Source: Candidatus Woesearchaeota archaeon
Lineage (GTDB): Archaea > Nanobdellota > Nanobdellia > Woesearchaeales > GW2011-AR9
NCBI GenBank assembly: GCA_016185725.1
Contig: JACPNA010000057.1
Location: 1-47,841, forward strand
DNA length: 47,841 bases
Reading direction: 5' to 3'
The translations under genes were made by a program, and so were the position numbers. The notes beneath the pieces were generated by a model. The model was given only the letters and a program-made list of their open reading frames with translations. It ran no database searches and was not told where the DNA came from. Positions 24,439 through 32,742 of the stretch are shown here, piece by piece. Every line of letters starts with the position of its first letter. The stretch's first letter is position 1.

Positions 24439-25452
24439 ATGAATCAAGATACTGCCTCCCTGATACAGCAAGCAAACTCTGTTTATCAGCAACATTTTCC
24501 GAACATAACCAGCTTCGAGCGTGCCGTGTTCTTCAGTTGGGGTTGTACCATTGGCGATTGCGCATTTTGTTATATGAGTACCCAGCCGGCGAGTAAAAAA
24601 CCCACAGAAACAAAACGAAGCTCTGCCTCTATTTTAGCCGAATTTATTCTTTCAAAAAATCTCGGCTGGGATATCGGATTTTTTACAGGAGGCATCGGCG
24701 TCCTTAAACCAGAAGAACTAGAATTTCTCCTTAAAACTATCTGCCAAATAATCCCGCAAAAAATCTGGCTTTCTATAGGTCCGATACCCAAACCACTCCT
24801 GCAACGCTATCAACCCTATATTTGCGGCATCGTTGGTTCAACAGAAACTATCAATCCCGCACTTCATAAAAAAGTCTGCCCATCCAAACCTCTCGCCCCC
24901 TATGAACGAATGTTTAAACATGCCCAAGAACTAAATTTAGAATGTGCCATGACATTTATCGTGGGACTAGGCGAAAATAAAAACGATCTTCCTTTACTTA
25001 TTAACTTTATCAACAAATATACTATTCGCAAAATTCATGTGTACAGTCTAATCCCTGAGAAAGGAACGGCGTTTGAACATGCCCACATTCCCTCTGCAGA
25101 AGAACAAGCCTGGTGGATTGCCCAGCTTCGAATTAATTTTCCGACTCTTAATATTCAATGTGGTATTTGGGAAGATCGCGTCGACCGTATCTCTATTCTC
25201 TTAATGGCAGGAGCAAACTCCCTCTCTAAATTCAAAGCCTTAAAGCTTTTTGGCACACCCATTGCTCAAGAAATCGAACAGCAAGCAATTCTTGCCAACC
25301 GAACATTTCGGGGCACATTAACCAAGATTCCTAGTATAGATTGGGATGCGCAAGTAGATATCCTTGACCTGCCTCCCAGATTAAAATTACAGATTAAACA
25401 GCAGATACAACAATACCTTAATACTATGCAGAAAAATAGCGCTAAAAAATAA
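24439..25452 (+). CDS. Radical SAM enzyme with CX4CX2C cluster motif
   Basis: The 337-residue protein has the cluster-binding cysteines in WGCTIGDCAFCYMS (Cys36, Cys41, Cys44). This is CX4CX2C rather than the usual CX3CX2C. GFFTGGIGVL resembles the SAM-binding GGE position, and FIVGLGENKNDLP and VYSLIPEKGTAFEHAHIPS are like biotin-synthase/HydE-type radical SAM proteins, as is the C-terminal LLMAGANSLSKFKALKLFGT. A BATS-like C-terminal domain is probable. The reaction cannot be named. It stands alone between rfcL and the accessory cluster, with a TATA-like TTAATAAATAA about 30 bases before the ATG. Confidence 0.8.
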   Translation: MNQDTASLIQQANSVYQQHFPNITSFERAVFFSWGCTIGDCAFCYMSTQPASKKPTETKRSSASILAEFILSKNLGWDIGFFTGGIGVLKPEELEFLLKTICQIIPQKIWLSIGPIPKPLLQRYQPYICGIVGSTETINPALHKKVCPSKPLAPYERMFKHAQELNLECAMTFIVGLGENKNDLPLLINFINKYTIRKIHVYSLIPEKGTAFEHAHIPSAEEQAWWIAQLRINFPTLNIQCGIWEDRVDRISILLMAGANSLSKFKALKLFGTPIAQEIEQQAILANRTFRGTLTKIPSIDWDAQVDILDLPPRLKLQIKQQIQQYLNTMQKNSAKK

Positions 25453-25476
25453 TTCTTTATTTTCATAAATTATTTT

Positions 25477-26283
25477 TTACTTCTCTTTAATTTTATTATT
25501 CTTAACATCATTCACAATTTTTTCTGTAATTTCTATAACTATACCAAAATTTATTACTCTATTTTCTATCCAGCCTCCACCATACATCCCGCCAGCAATA
25601 AAAAGTAGGTTATACCTCCCAAATCCAACAATTTTCAAATATTGTTCAAAAGATGTATCAAAAATAGAGTAATAAAAAAAAAGACCTAAATATGCTGCAG
25701 CAATTCCGAATAAATCAAACATAGTTGCAAATCCCCTGCACAAAGAAAGGTTACCCTTTTCTTCTTTTGATGAGATAAGTGACCCCCTTCCTAATACATA
25801 CCCAACTGTGAACAATCCTCCTGTTACAATTACCCCAAAAATAGGAACTAAATTTGAAATAATTCTAGTTGTAATAGTAAAATATGAGTTTTCCACCAGT
25901 GGTTGCTCGCAAGCAACTCCGGAACAAAGTGACCGGGTATAGTTCCGCTGGTGGCGTAGCCACAACAATCTTCACTTCGATTAGAAAACTCATGGTTGGA
26001 AAACCACCTCGAGCGAAGCGAGCATGCATGAAATTTGAAAACTATCAAATTTCAGCACTGAAAACAAATATTTTTTTGTTTTCATGTGCCACTAGTGTTG
26101 AGCCCGTAGGCGATCACAAGAAATGTGAGGAACATCACATTTCTGTGCTGAAATGAAATCGATGTTTCATTTCATGCACCAGTGGTGGGCGGTTTTCCTT
26201 GACAATAGAAACAATCCTGCCGAGAACACTATCCCAATAAATCCAAACAATATTGCCCATACCCAGCATTTTATTTTATTCAT
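25477..26283 (-). pseudogene. Membrane protein gene interrupted by repeat copy D
   Basis: From the ATG at 26283 (site GGTGAT) 27 residues are read, MNKIKC followed by a hydrophobic segment ending GLFLL. The frame then enters the repeat and stops. Beyond the repeat, TITTRIISNLVPIFGVIVTG and further membrane segments continue to the stop at 25477. Removing exactly 324 bases (25879-26202) rejoins both halves in frame into a 160-residue protein with several membrane segments (VWAILFGFIGIVFSAGLFLL, then about 3 more). I therefore call it one interrupted gene. A 5-base AATAG occurs on both sides; if that is a target duplication the frame would not be restored, so the event is not fully settled. Function unknown. 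Confidence 0.6.
25878..26203 (+). repeat. Two-stem palindromic element, copy D (326 bp, expanded)
   Basis: It has the same ends as copy A (TAAAATATG, and CTTGAC on the right). First stem: ATGAGTTTTC pairs with GAAAACTCAT; second: GGAAAACC pairs with GGTTTTCC. Both stems differ from copies A-C with matching changes on the two arms. The interior carries many perfect hairpins: GAAATTTGA/TCAAATTTC, GAAAACAAA/TTTGTTTTC, AGAAATGTGA/TCACATTTCT, TGAAATGAAA/TTTCATTTCA, GTTGCT/AGCAAC and a GCCCGTAGGC mini-hairpin. It interrupts the membrane-protein gene at 25477-26283. Confidence 0.85.
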
Positions 26284-26378
26284 TGTTTAATCACCAAACT
26301 AGAATTTACTTTTTCTTCAGCGTAATAATCTGGACGAGTATACGGTAACATTTTGATTATTTTTAGTCTATCATACAT
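26280..26378 (-). CDS. Small unknown protein, 32 residues
   Basis: The frame begins MYDRLKIIKMLPYTRPDYY and ends VIKQ, with its TGA overlapping the ATG of the interrupted membrane gene (ATGA). That overlap suggests translational coupling and is the main reason for calling it. The ribosome site is weak, but TATAATAAAA lies about 30 bases upstream. No domain was recognised. With the downstream gene broken, its own activity is uncertain. Confidence 0.4.
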   Translation of the reverse strand: MYDRLKIIKMLPYTRPDYYAEEKVNSSLVIKQ

Positions 26379-26480
26379 ATGTTCTAATAATAATAAACTA
26401 GAAGGTATTTTTTATTATATCACTATTAGTTTTTGATTTTCGCCGACTAATCTCTTTCTTATTGACACAGTAGTAATCCA

Positions 26481-27554
26481 TCATATCCGCTCCATCAAAT
26501 ACCCTAACTCTGTTACTCTAATATTATGGGCATTGGTAGTAAATAATAGCCCGTATGTTGGTTTGGCTATTTCAATTTCTCTTCCACAAACTTGAAGATA
26601 ATCTTCACTTTTATCCAATCCATGCTCTAAGAAGCAGAGTGGAAAATCATCCCCCTCATAACATCCTAGCGGACCAAACTCTTGCACAGACGTTTGGTTT
26701 AAATCCTCAATATCAGAGCGGACAAAAAATTTATTTTTTTCTAAATGTGTCTCTTTTTTCACATTATAAAATGAAAAGTTAATTTTATCTTTAATCACCA
26801 TACGCCCAAGTTCTTTATAAAACAGCGGATTTTTATAAGTTTTCTTTTGGTCTTCTTTTTTGTATTGTATACACTGGTTGATCATTTCCTTTCCAGCAGT
26901 AAATGCTTCTAGTGTTCCTGTTTTGCCGCATTCAATCGTAATTGTTTCACAGATGTCAGAGAATCTATCCAGCAACGATCCTGGAAGCGGTCCAGAGTAA
27001 ATAATATGGTCTACTAAATTATGAATTAATATGCTATGGGCATACTTCTCTTGGACAAAAGCCAAGGGTTTATTCTTTCCGGTAGTATTATGAACATCAA
27101 TGATATATTCTGGATTAGTCTGCAAAATAATCTCTGTTAATTCTTCAATTTGCTCTCGCTGAACCATCGGCATATCTTCTCTTCCCTTTTCTCCTGGCTT
27201 AGTCCAGCACCGATTAAAATCAATTTGATCCGGCGCAAATCGTCTGTCAAACATAGGATAATACTCCCGCATCATCGCCCCATATCCATTAACTATAAGA
27301 AAATACAAATCATATCCTAACTCCACATTCTCGGAATATAACTTTTTCCAAGTATCCGCCAACGCGTATAATCCACTCGACTCATTAGCATGCTGTAATG
27401 TTACCACCCATCGCGCCCCCTCAGTTGCATTCTTGGAAGCATATTTCACTACCGTAGGCTTCTGTAATTCCGGCAGTAATTGTATAGCATGAAAGAATTC
27501 AGTAGTAAGCCAATATTCCGGTACTTTTTCATTATAGAGAATATTCTTTGTCAT
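26481..27554 (-). CDS. AstE/AspA-like zinc carboxypeptidase-family protein
   Basis: The 357-residue protein has the M14-like zinc site of succinylglutamate desuccinylase/aspartoacylase proteins: VTLQHANESSG supplies His55 and Glu58, and EYIIDVHNTTGKNKP supplies the third His with the family's D-x-H-N-T pattern. ETITIECGKTGT contains the probable catalytic Glu. Such enzymes remove acyl groups from amino acids or act on related amides. The N-terminal half fits well; the C-terminal beta domain is also present, ending KPTYGLLFTTNAHNIRVTELG. It lies in a minus-strand cluster of membrane and lipoprotein-like genes, starting 2 bases after the stop of the upstream gene, so its true substrate may relate to the cell envelope (inference). 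Confidence 0.72.
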   Translation of the reverse strand: MTKNILYNEKVPEYWLTTEFFHAIQLLPELQKPTVVKYASKNATEGARWVVTLQHANESSGLYALADTWKKLYSENVELGYDLYFLIVNGYGAMMREYYPMFDRRFAPDQIDFNRCWTKPGEKGREDMPMVQREQIEELTEIILQTNPEYIIDVHNTTGKNKPLAFVQEKYAHSILIHNLVDHIIYSGPLPGSLLDRFSDICETITIECGKTGTLEAFTAGKEMINQCIQYKKEDQKKTYKNPLFYKELGRMVIKDKINFSFYNVKKETHLEKNKFFVRSDIEDLNQTSVQEFGPLGCYEGDDFPLCFLEHGLDKSEDYLQVCGREIEIAKPTYGLLFTTNAHNIRVTELGYLMERI

Positions 27555-27556
27555 TT

Positions 27557-27898
27557 TTAATCTTCTTTTACTAAATCAGAAATGACTTTGCAATCTCCAA
27601 CCAAAGGAGAACGGAAAGAAATTTCTTTTATTTTATCCCCTACAGTAATATTCTTATTCCTAATCTCATACCCACGTAAGCATCCTTCATAGTTTGTAAT
27701 TGTCATCTTCGGCGATTGTTCCGAAACGACCTTCCCTTCATGAACAAAATAAACATCGCATATTCCTATGCTTGTAACGACAACATCTTCAAGAGTCTCT
27801 CTCCACAAACCATTATAGGCAACCCACCCTATAGTCCCAGCGGCAATGCACACAAGTGTTCCCTTTGCGAATTCCAAGGCACATTTTTTATATTCCAT
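27557..27898 (-). CDS. Small membrane-anchored protein, unknown
   Basis: The ATG at 27898 is preceded by AGAGGGGAGAATT, so I use it over an upstream ATG at 27925. The 113 residues hold one membrane segment near the start (GTLVCIAAGTIGWVAYNGLW) and an exposed domain with four Cys residues that could pair (GICD, EGCLRG, GDCK). No family was recognised. It ends 2 bases before the AstE/AspA-like gene and shares an operon with it. Confidence 0.65.
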   Translation of the reverse strand: MEYKKCALEFAKGTLVCIAAGTIGWVAYNGLWRETLEDVVVTSIGICDVYFVHEGKVVSEQSPKMTITNYEGCLRGYEIRNKNITVGDKIKEISFRSPLVGDCKVISDLVKED

Positions 27899-27937
27899 AA
27901 TTCTCCCCTCTGTTTTTATAAACAAATACTACAAAAA

Positions 27938-28744
27938 CTAAGCATAACCCCACTTGTTAGATATCATCTCCCCATTAAAATCATTAACAAATCGATGACA
28001 AGGAAAAATTTTAGTTATTTTTGGCTCATTCCTTCTGGTTTCTAATAATATAGAAATTGATTGAGTCTTAATTTTTGTTAGTTGTAAATATATATCTGGT
28101 TCAAATCCAACTTCATATTCGTCACTAAACTTAAATGCAGTTTTTTCTTTTTCAAATTCAATTTGCATTTTGCATTTTTTAACTTTTCTATACGACCCTC
28201 CAATTCCTGGAACATAATCATATTCTTCATCAGTAAATAATCTTAAATACATTTCTCGTATAATAACATTTGTAACAAACCCATACGCTTGTGAGGGTAT
28301 ATCCTTAATATCATCAAAATTATTTTTAGGATAAATTCTAGTTCCTAACAACACTTCTACTGGCGTAGGATTATTTGTAAATTTTCCATCACACAAATAA
28401 AATAAACTATCTTGCGAAGAAGGAATAATTTTTTCCCATTTTTTTGGTTGAGTTAAATAATAATACACTCGACATATTTGCACTAAGTCATAACTATGCG
28501 CCAATGTTCCTACCCCCCCTAATGTTATACCTATTCCCTCTATCCATTGCGTAATGTTTTCTGCATTTTGAATGGCATAAATTAATCCACTAGTTCCCGC
28601 TAACCAAAATGCTGAAGCTAAGGCTTTTTGTTTTAAGATTGTTTTGAGTATTGCTTCCGGATTAGAAGGATATTCCTTTGTTAAAAAAATTAATTCTTTC
28701 TCTGCATCAGTTCTAATCTCCAATATTTGTTCTAATGAGTTCAT
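27938..28744 (-). CDS. Unknown protein with a hydrophobic hairpin
   Basis: This 268-residue protein begins MNSLEQILEIRTDAEKELIF. A hydrophobic stretch follows (ALASAFWLAGTSGLIYAI, then GIGITLGGVGTLAHSYDLV), probably two membrane helices, then a mainly beta, charged C-terminal domain (KCKMQIEFEKEKTAFKFSDE). No signal peptide or recognised domain. It lies between a lipoprotein-like gene and the small membrane protein gene on the same strand, with AT-rich DNA and codon use like its neighbours in the cluster. Confidence 0.65.
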   Translation of the reverse strand: MNSLEQILEIRTDAEKELIFLTKEYPSNPEAILKTILKQKALASAFWLAGTSGLIYAIQNAENITQWIEGIGITLGGVGTLAHSYDLVQICRVYYYLTQPKKWEKIIPSSQDSLFYLCDGKFTNNPTPVEVLLGTRIYPKNNFDDIKDIPSQAYGFVTNVIIREMYLRLFTDEEYDYVPGIGGSYRKVKKCKMQIEFEKEKTAFKFSDEYEVGFEPDIYLQLTKIKTQSISILLETRRNEPKITKIFPCHRFVNDFNGEMISNKWGYA

Positions 28745-28783
28745 AATGATATTTAAATAAATTTTATCTCGAGGTTTATTTTT

Positions 28784-29296
28784 TCATTTATTTGATTGAC
28801 ATTTTTTGCAAAAATATCTCCAGAGTATATCAGCAACTTCGTTACGCTCTGTATTAATCTCTTTTTGTTCTCCGCTTGTAGTTGTATAGCTAATAAGATA
28901 ACCAAGGCCAGAGCTTATTTTGTTTATATTCAAAATAGTATTAAGATTCAAATCAAAAGTTTTTTGCCATCCTTTTTTTACACAATATTCCCCCTCTTTC
29001 GTAATTTTAGTCATTACACATACTCTATCCCAACACTCTATCTCCGGATTACCATTGCCATATACTCGTGGATGTTCTCTTCTAAAAATGTTCAGTAATG
29101 CTCTTTTAGCCGAATTTTTATTATTAATGATATAGGTCTCTATTGACGATTGGTATGGTTCAGGATCTTCAACATAAAATGAAATCTCCTTAATTGGTTG
29201 TGGTTTATAAGTACAAGAAGTAATTCCTGTGCCTAGTATTCCCACTAAAATTGCCCTCCCAAATCCATTATAAATATTCCATTTTTTTTCGAGCAT
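28784..29296 (-). CDS. Lipoprotein-like secreted protein, 170 residues
   Basis: The ATG at 29296 has a good ribosome site (ATCGGAGGCTGACCAC). The N-terminus has a hydrophobic segment followed by TGITSC, a lipobox-like motif with Cys28, so the protein may be anchored to the membrane by a lipid. The rest (KEISFYVEDPEPYQSS and a Cys-rich part with ECWDRVC and CKKC) is unknown. It directly follows the smaller lipoprotein-like gene 29301-29459, whose stop is 4 bases upstream. Confidence 0.6.
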   Translation of the reverse strand: MLEKKWNIYNGFGRAILVGILGTGITSCTYKPQPIKEISFYVEDPEPYQSSIETYIINNKNSAKRALLNIFRREHPRVYGNGNPEIECWDRVCVMTKITKEGEYCVKKGWQKTFDLNLNTILNINKISSGLGYLISYTTTSGEQKEINTERNEVADILWRYFCKKCQSNK

Positions 29297-29300
29297 GTGG

Positions 29301-29459
29301 TCAGCCTCCGATGATTGTATCATCTTTTGTATAAAACAGCCCACTATCATATTTTTTCGGAGAACTTTCGCAGCTAATCATTGGTGAAAACAGGCTCATC
29401 AATGCACTTAATGTCACAATCTTTCGTTTTAGCATATAATTAATCTTTTCTTCTAGCAT
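29301..29459 (-). CDS. Small lipoprotein-like protein, 52 residues
   Basis: A 52-residue frame beginning MLEEKINYMLKRK. It has a basic N-terminus, a hydrophobic stretch (IVTLSALMSLFSPM) and a lipobox-like ISC with Cys30, followed by a short exposed tail (ESSPKKYDSGLFYTKDD). Its TGA lies 4 bases before the next gene's ATG, so the two are coupled. The similar N-terminal plan of the two proteins suggests related export. No family was recognised. Confidence 0.5.
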   Translation of the reverse strand: MLEEKINYMLKRKIVTLSALMSLFSPMISCESSPKKYDSGLFYTKDDTIIGG

Positions 29460-29581
29460 AGTTGTTGACCTTCATTTATTATCTCTTACTTCCAAGTATA
29501 TACCAATATATTAAATAAAATAGTAATTTTTTCTACAAAAATGATAAAATTTATATAATAATGACAATTTTAGTAAAAAAA

Positions 29582-30634
29582 ATGCTGCCCAATAAGTTTA
29601 TAGGTCAAATTAAGGAATATCGATATTCTTCAGAAAAAGAGATTAAACTAGACCTCATTGATAGGAAAATTCTTTATCTCATTGAAATTAACGCACGATT
29701 TTCTCCTACTGCTATAAGTAAAATACTTTTAATTTCTCGCGAAACAATTTCCTATCGCATTAAAAAAATGGAAGAGTTGAATCTTCTTCACGGCTATGTA
29801 ACTTTATTCGATCATAAAAAACTTGGGTTTAATAATTACCGTATTTACTTAAAATTTAAAAATATCTTTAACGATAAAGAAATTATTGAGGAGCTCTTTA
29901 AATTATCAGAAATTACTACAATTGTTACCTGTTCTGGAAGTTATGATTTACAATTTGTCATCAGCGTAAAGACTCAAGATGAATTTCTTAAAACATTCGA
30001 TTCTATAATCGGCAAATATTCTCAGAGTATTGAAAGATTTAAAGTTCTTGAAATTTTCCAAGAAGGAATTGTCAGCAGGTGGATGATTCTTTGCGAAGAT
30101 GAAGCAAAAAAGATAAGAGTCATTAAAGAACATAAAGGTTCTACTTTTCAGAAAGAATTTCATCGAGCTTCCTCATATTCTACGCCTATATCTCTTGATG
30201 AAAAAGACCGAAAAATTTTAGAAATCTTAAAACTAGATGCTAAAGCCAGCATTAGTGCTCTTTCTAATAAACTTTCCTTATCTCCACTTAGTATTGAAAA
30301 TCGCATTAAAAAAATGATTTTAGCTGGTATTATCAAATCCTTTTTCCCACAATCTTCTCTAACTCAATTAGGTTATCAATGGTGGCATGTCTTACTTAAA
30401 ATGAAAAATCTTGATGAAAAAAAATTCTTCACGTTTATTGAACATCACCCCAATACCTCTTGGTATATGAAATTTTTAGGGGAATGGGATTACCAATGTA
30501 GTATCTATGCTAAAACCAATGCAGATTTTCATGATATTCTCGAACAAATTAGACATGAATTTGCAGATAATATTATGTATTATGATTCATTTATCATGTT
30601 CAATCAGTTAAAATACAGCCAAAGGGTTCTATGA
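29582..30634 (+). CDS. Double Lrp/AsnC-family regulator
   Basis: The protein contains two full Lrp/AsnC units in tandem. The first winged helix begins LDLIDRKILYLIEINARFSP and the second LDEKDRKILEILKLDAKASI, each followed by a helix-turn-helix (SRETISYRIKKMEEL; SPLSIENRIKKMILA) and a beta-alpha-beta effector (RAM) domain. Such fusions bind DNA as pseudo-dimers; the target and effector are unknown. I chose the ATG at 29582 over one at 29561 because the TATA box TTTATATAATA (29549-29559) is about 30 bases before 29582 and only about 10 before 29561, which fits a leaderless transcript. It is divergent from the lipoprotein cluster and may control it (inference). Confidence 0.85.
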   Translation: MLPNKFIGQIKEYRYSSEKEIKLDLIDRKILYLIEINARFSPTAISKILLISRETISYRIKKMEELNLLHGYVTLFDHKKLGFNNYRIYLKFKNIFNDKEIIEELFKLSEITTIVTCSGSYDLQFVISVKTQDEFLKTFDSIIGKYSQSIERFKVLEIFQEGIVSRWMILCEDEAKKIRVIKEHKGSTFQKEFHRASSYSTPISLDEKDRKILEILKLDAKASISALSNKLSLSPLSIENRIKKMILAGIIKSFFPQSSLTQLGYQWWHVLLKMKNLDEKKFFTFIEHHPNTSWYMKFLGEWDYQCSIYAKTNADFHDILEQIRHEFADNIMYYDSFIMFNQLKYSQRVL

Positions 30635-30685
30635 TAGATTAAATTACCAAAAACCTTAATAAATCTCACCATTAATCTACCTAAA

Positions 30686-32182
30686 ATGTCCTTAACCATC
30701 GAAGAAATGGCCGTATTCTGTAAAAAGAAAGGATTTGTCTATCCTAACTCCGAAATATACGGTGGTCTATCCGGATTTTTCGACTACGGTCCATTAGGCG
30801 TCGAACTAAAAAATAACCTCAAACAAGCCTGGTGGAATTATCATGTTAAACGCAGAGACGACATCGTCGGCATTGATGGTTCTATTTTAGCTAATCCTAA
30901 AGTCTGGGTCGCTTCCGGTCATATCAGCAACTTCACCGATATTCTCATCGAATGTAAAAAATGCCATTCTCGCGAACGTGCTGACACCGTAGTCGAAGAA
31001 AAAACAAAACTCTCCGCCGATGGTTTGAATGTCAAACAATTACAGGAATTAATTTTAAAACATCATCTCAAATGTCCCAAATGTAACAGTGATTTCTCCG
31101 AACCTTCCCAATTCAATTTAATGTTTCAAACCCATGTTGGTCCAAAACAAAATGAAGAATCTATAGCTTACCTAAGACCAGAAACTGCCCAGCTAATATT
31201 TGCCAATTTCAAAAATATCCTCGACACCAGCCGTGTTAAGCTTCCCTTCGGCATCGCCCAGATAGGGAAAGCATTTCGTAACGAAATCGCTCCCAGAAAT
31301 TTCCTCTTCCGCTGCCGCGAATTCGAACAAATGGAGATAGAATATTTTGTTCACCCCAATCACCTCCAAGACTGTCCTTATCTCAGAGACATTCAAAACG
31401 TTGAAATTTTGACCTACAGCGCGGAAATGCAGGAAAAAGATCTCGAACCACAGAAATTCAAGATGAAAGAACTGTTAGAGAAAAAGATCATCAAATTATC
31501 CTGGCATGCCTACTGGCTAGCCACCGAATATAATTTTTTCATGCAGTTAGGCATTAACCCCCATAATATTAGGATCCGTCAGCATAAAAAATCCGAGCTT
31601 GCTCATTATGCTTCTGACTGTTGGGACTTAGAATACAAATTTCCCTTCGGCTGGAAAGAATTACAGGGCATCGCCGACCGTTCCGATTTCGACCTAAAAC
31701 AGCACATTAAACATTCTGGTAAAGACCTAAGCATATATGACGAAGAAAAGAAACAAAAAATCATTCCCCTAGTTATCGCCGAGCCTTCTCTTGGCTTAGA
31801 CCGTTCTTTCCTATTATTAATGTACGAAGCATATTATGATGATAAAGAACGTGGCAATATAGTTTTAAAATTACCCCGCCAGTTAACCCCATATTATTGT
31901 GCCTTATTTCCCTTAGTTAAAAACAAACCAGAACTAGTTGCCTTCGCCGAAGAAGTTTATAAAGATATAAAAACCAGCTATTCTTGTTATTATGATGAAT
32001 CTGGCAGTGTAGGTCGCCGTTATGCCCGTGCCGATGAAATCGGCGTAAAATATTGTATTACTATTGACTTTGATTCCTTAGACGACAAACAAGTAACTAT
32101 CCGTGATCGTGACACCACCAAGCAAGAACGTATACCTATCTCTAAACTAAAAGAACAATTATATCATTTATACCAAAAATGA
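30686..32182 (+). CDS. glyS: Glycyl-tRNA synthetase (class II, archaeal type)
   Basis: The 498-residue protein charges tRNA-Gly. It begins KKKGFVYPNSEIYGGLSGFF with the motif 1 region, has FRNEIAPRNFLFRCREFEQM as motif 2 and VIAEPSLGLDRSFLLLMYEAY as motif 3, and ends with an anticodon-binding domain (YYDESGSVGRRYARADEIGV). Two CxxC pairs (IECKKCHSRE, LKCPKCNSDF) may bind zinc. The next gene overlaps its end by four bases (ATGA). A TATA-like TTAATAAATC lies about 30 bases before the ATG. Confidence 0.96.
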   Translation: MSLTIEEMAVFCKKKGFVYPNSEIYGGLSGFFDYGPLGVELKNNLKQAWWNYHVKRRDDIVGIDGSILANPKVWVASGHISNFTDILIECKKCHSRERADTVVEEKTKLSADGLNVKQLQELILKHHLKCPKCNSDFSEPSQFNLMFQTHVGPKQNEESIAYLRPETAQLIFANFKNILDTSRVKLPFGIAQIGKAFRNEIAPRNFLFRCREFEQMEIEYFVHPNHLQDCPYLRDIQNVEILTYSAEMQEKDLEPQKFKMKELLEKKIIKLSWHAYWLATEYNFFMQLGINPHNIRIRQHKKSELAHYASDCWDLEYKFPFGWKELQGIADRSDFDLKQHIKHSGKDLSIYDEEKKQKIIPLVIAEPSLGLDRSFLLLMYEAYYDDKERGNIVLKLPRQLTPYYCALFPLVKNKPELVAFAEEVYKDIKTSYSCYYDESGSVGRRYARADEIGVKYCITIDFDSLDDKQVTIRDRDTTKQERIPISKLKEQLYHLYQK

Positions 32183-32727
32183 ATAATACCAAAAGAGGTC
32201 ATATTAGCCTAGCTTTAATCTACTTAACAGTCTCATTGATACTTTTATCTATTTTATACTTTCTAATTAAAGATGAAACATTGCAATTAATTATTATTCT
32301 CTTATCTTTTGTAATTTTAATAGTGGGTTTATTTATCTATTTCTTTTCTACAACATCCTTAAAACGTAAAATTCGTAAACAAATATCTAAAATAATGTTT
32401 AATCTTGACGCCTTTTCTCTTGATACACTTAAAGAGAGCTATTTGGAAATTTATCGTTCCTACATGAAACTATCGGAAAAAAACAAACAAAACTTTTACA
32501 CCTCTGTAAACAAACTTCGCCAGGAGATTGAAGAAAAACTAAAAGCAAAAAAGAAATTAGAACTATTACTGGATCAATCCTCCATTGGCAATATCGAAGA
32601 ACAAAAGAAAACGTTGGGAAATATCCATCAATTATACCAACAATTACCTCATTCTGACCAAGAGCAATATACTGCGCAAATTCAGCACATCCAAGAAAAA
32701 TTAGAGAAAAGCTTAAATTCTAATTAA
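32179..32727 (+). CDS. Two-helix membrane protein with coiled coil
   Basis: The start overlaps the glyS stop by 4 bases. Two hydrophobic segments (SLALIYLTVSLILLSILYFL and LIIILLSFVILIVGLFIYFF) are followed by a charged, coiled-coil-like region with no other recognisable domain. The 182 residues end in a lysine and glutamine-rich helix (EQYTAQIQHIQEKLEKS). Topology probably has the coiled coil in the cytoplasm, since positive residues (LKRKIRKQ) follow the second helix. Function unknown. Confidence 0.65.
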   Translation: MNNTKRGHISLALIYLTVSLILLSILYFLIKDETLQLIIILLSFVILIVGLFIYFFSTTSLKRKIRKQISKIMFNLDAFSLDTLKESYLEIYRSYMKLSEKNKQNFYTSVNKLRQEIEEKLKAKKKLELLLDQSSIGNIEEQKKTLGNIHQLYQQLPHSDQEQYTAQIQHIQEKLEKSLNSN

Positions 32728-32742
32728 CACAAAGCGAGAAAA

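Noticed and set aside
25884-26156. 90-codon plus-strand frame across repeat copy D
   Set aside because: It follows the hairpins, not a protein pattern; the disrupted minus-strand membrane gene is the better explanation of the flanks.
28796-29098. 100-codon plus-strand frame antisense to the lipoprotein-like gene
   Set aside because: Low-complexity hydrophobic translation opposite a gene with a good ribosome site and lipobox-like motif.
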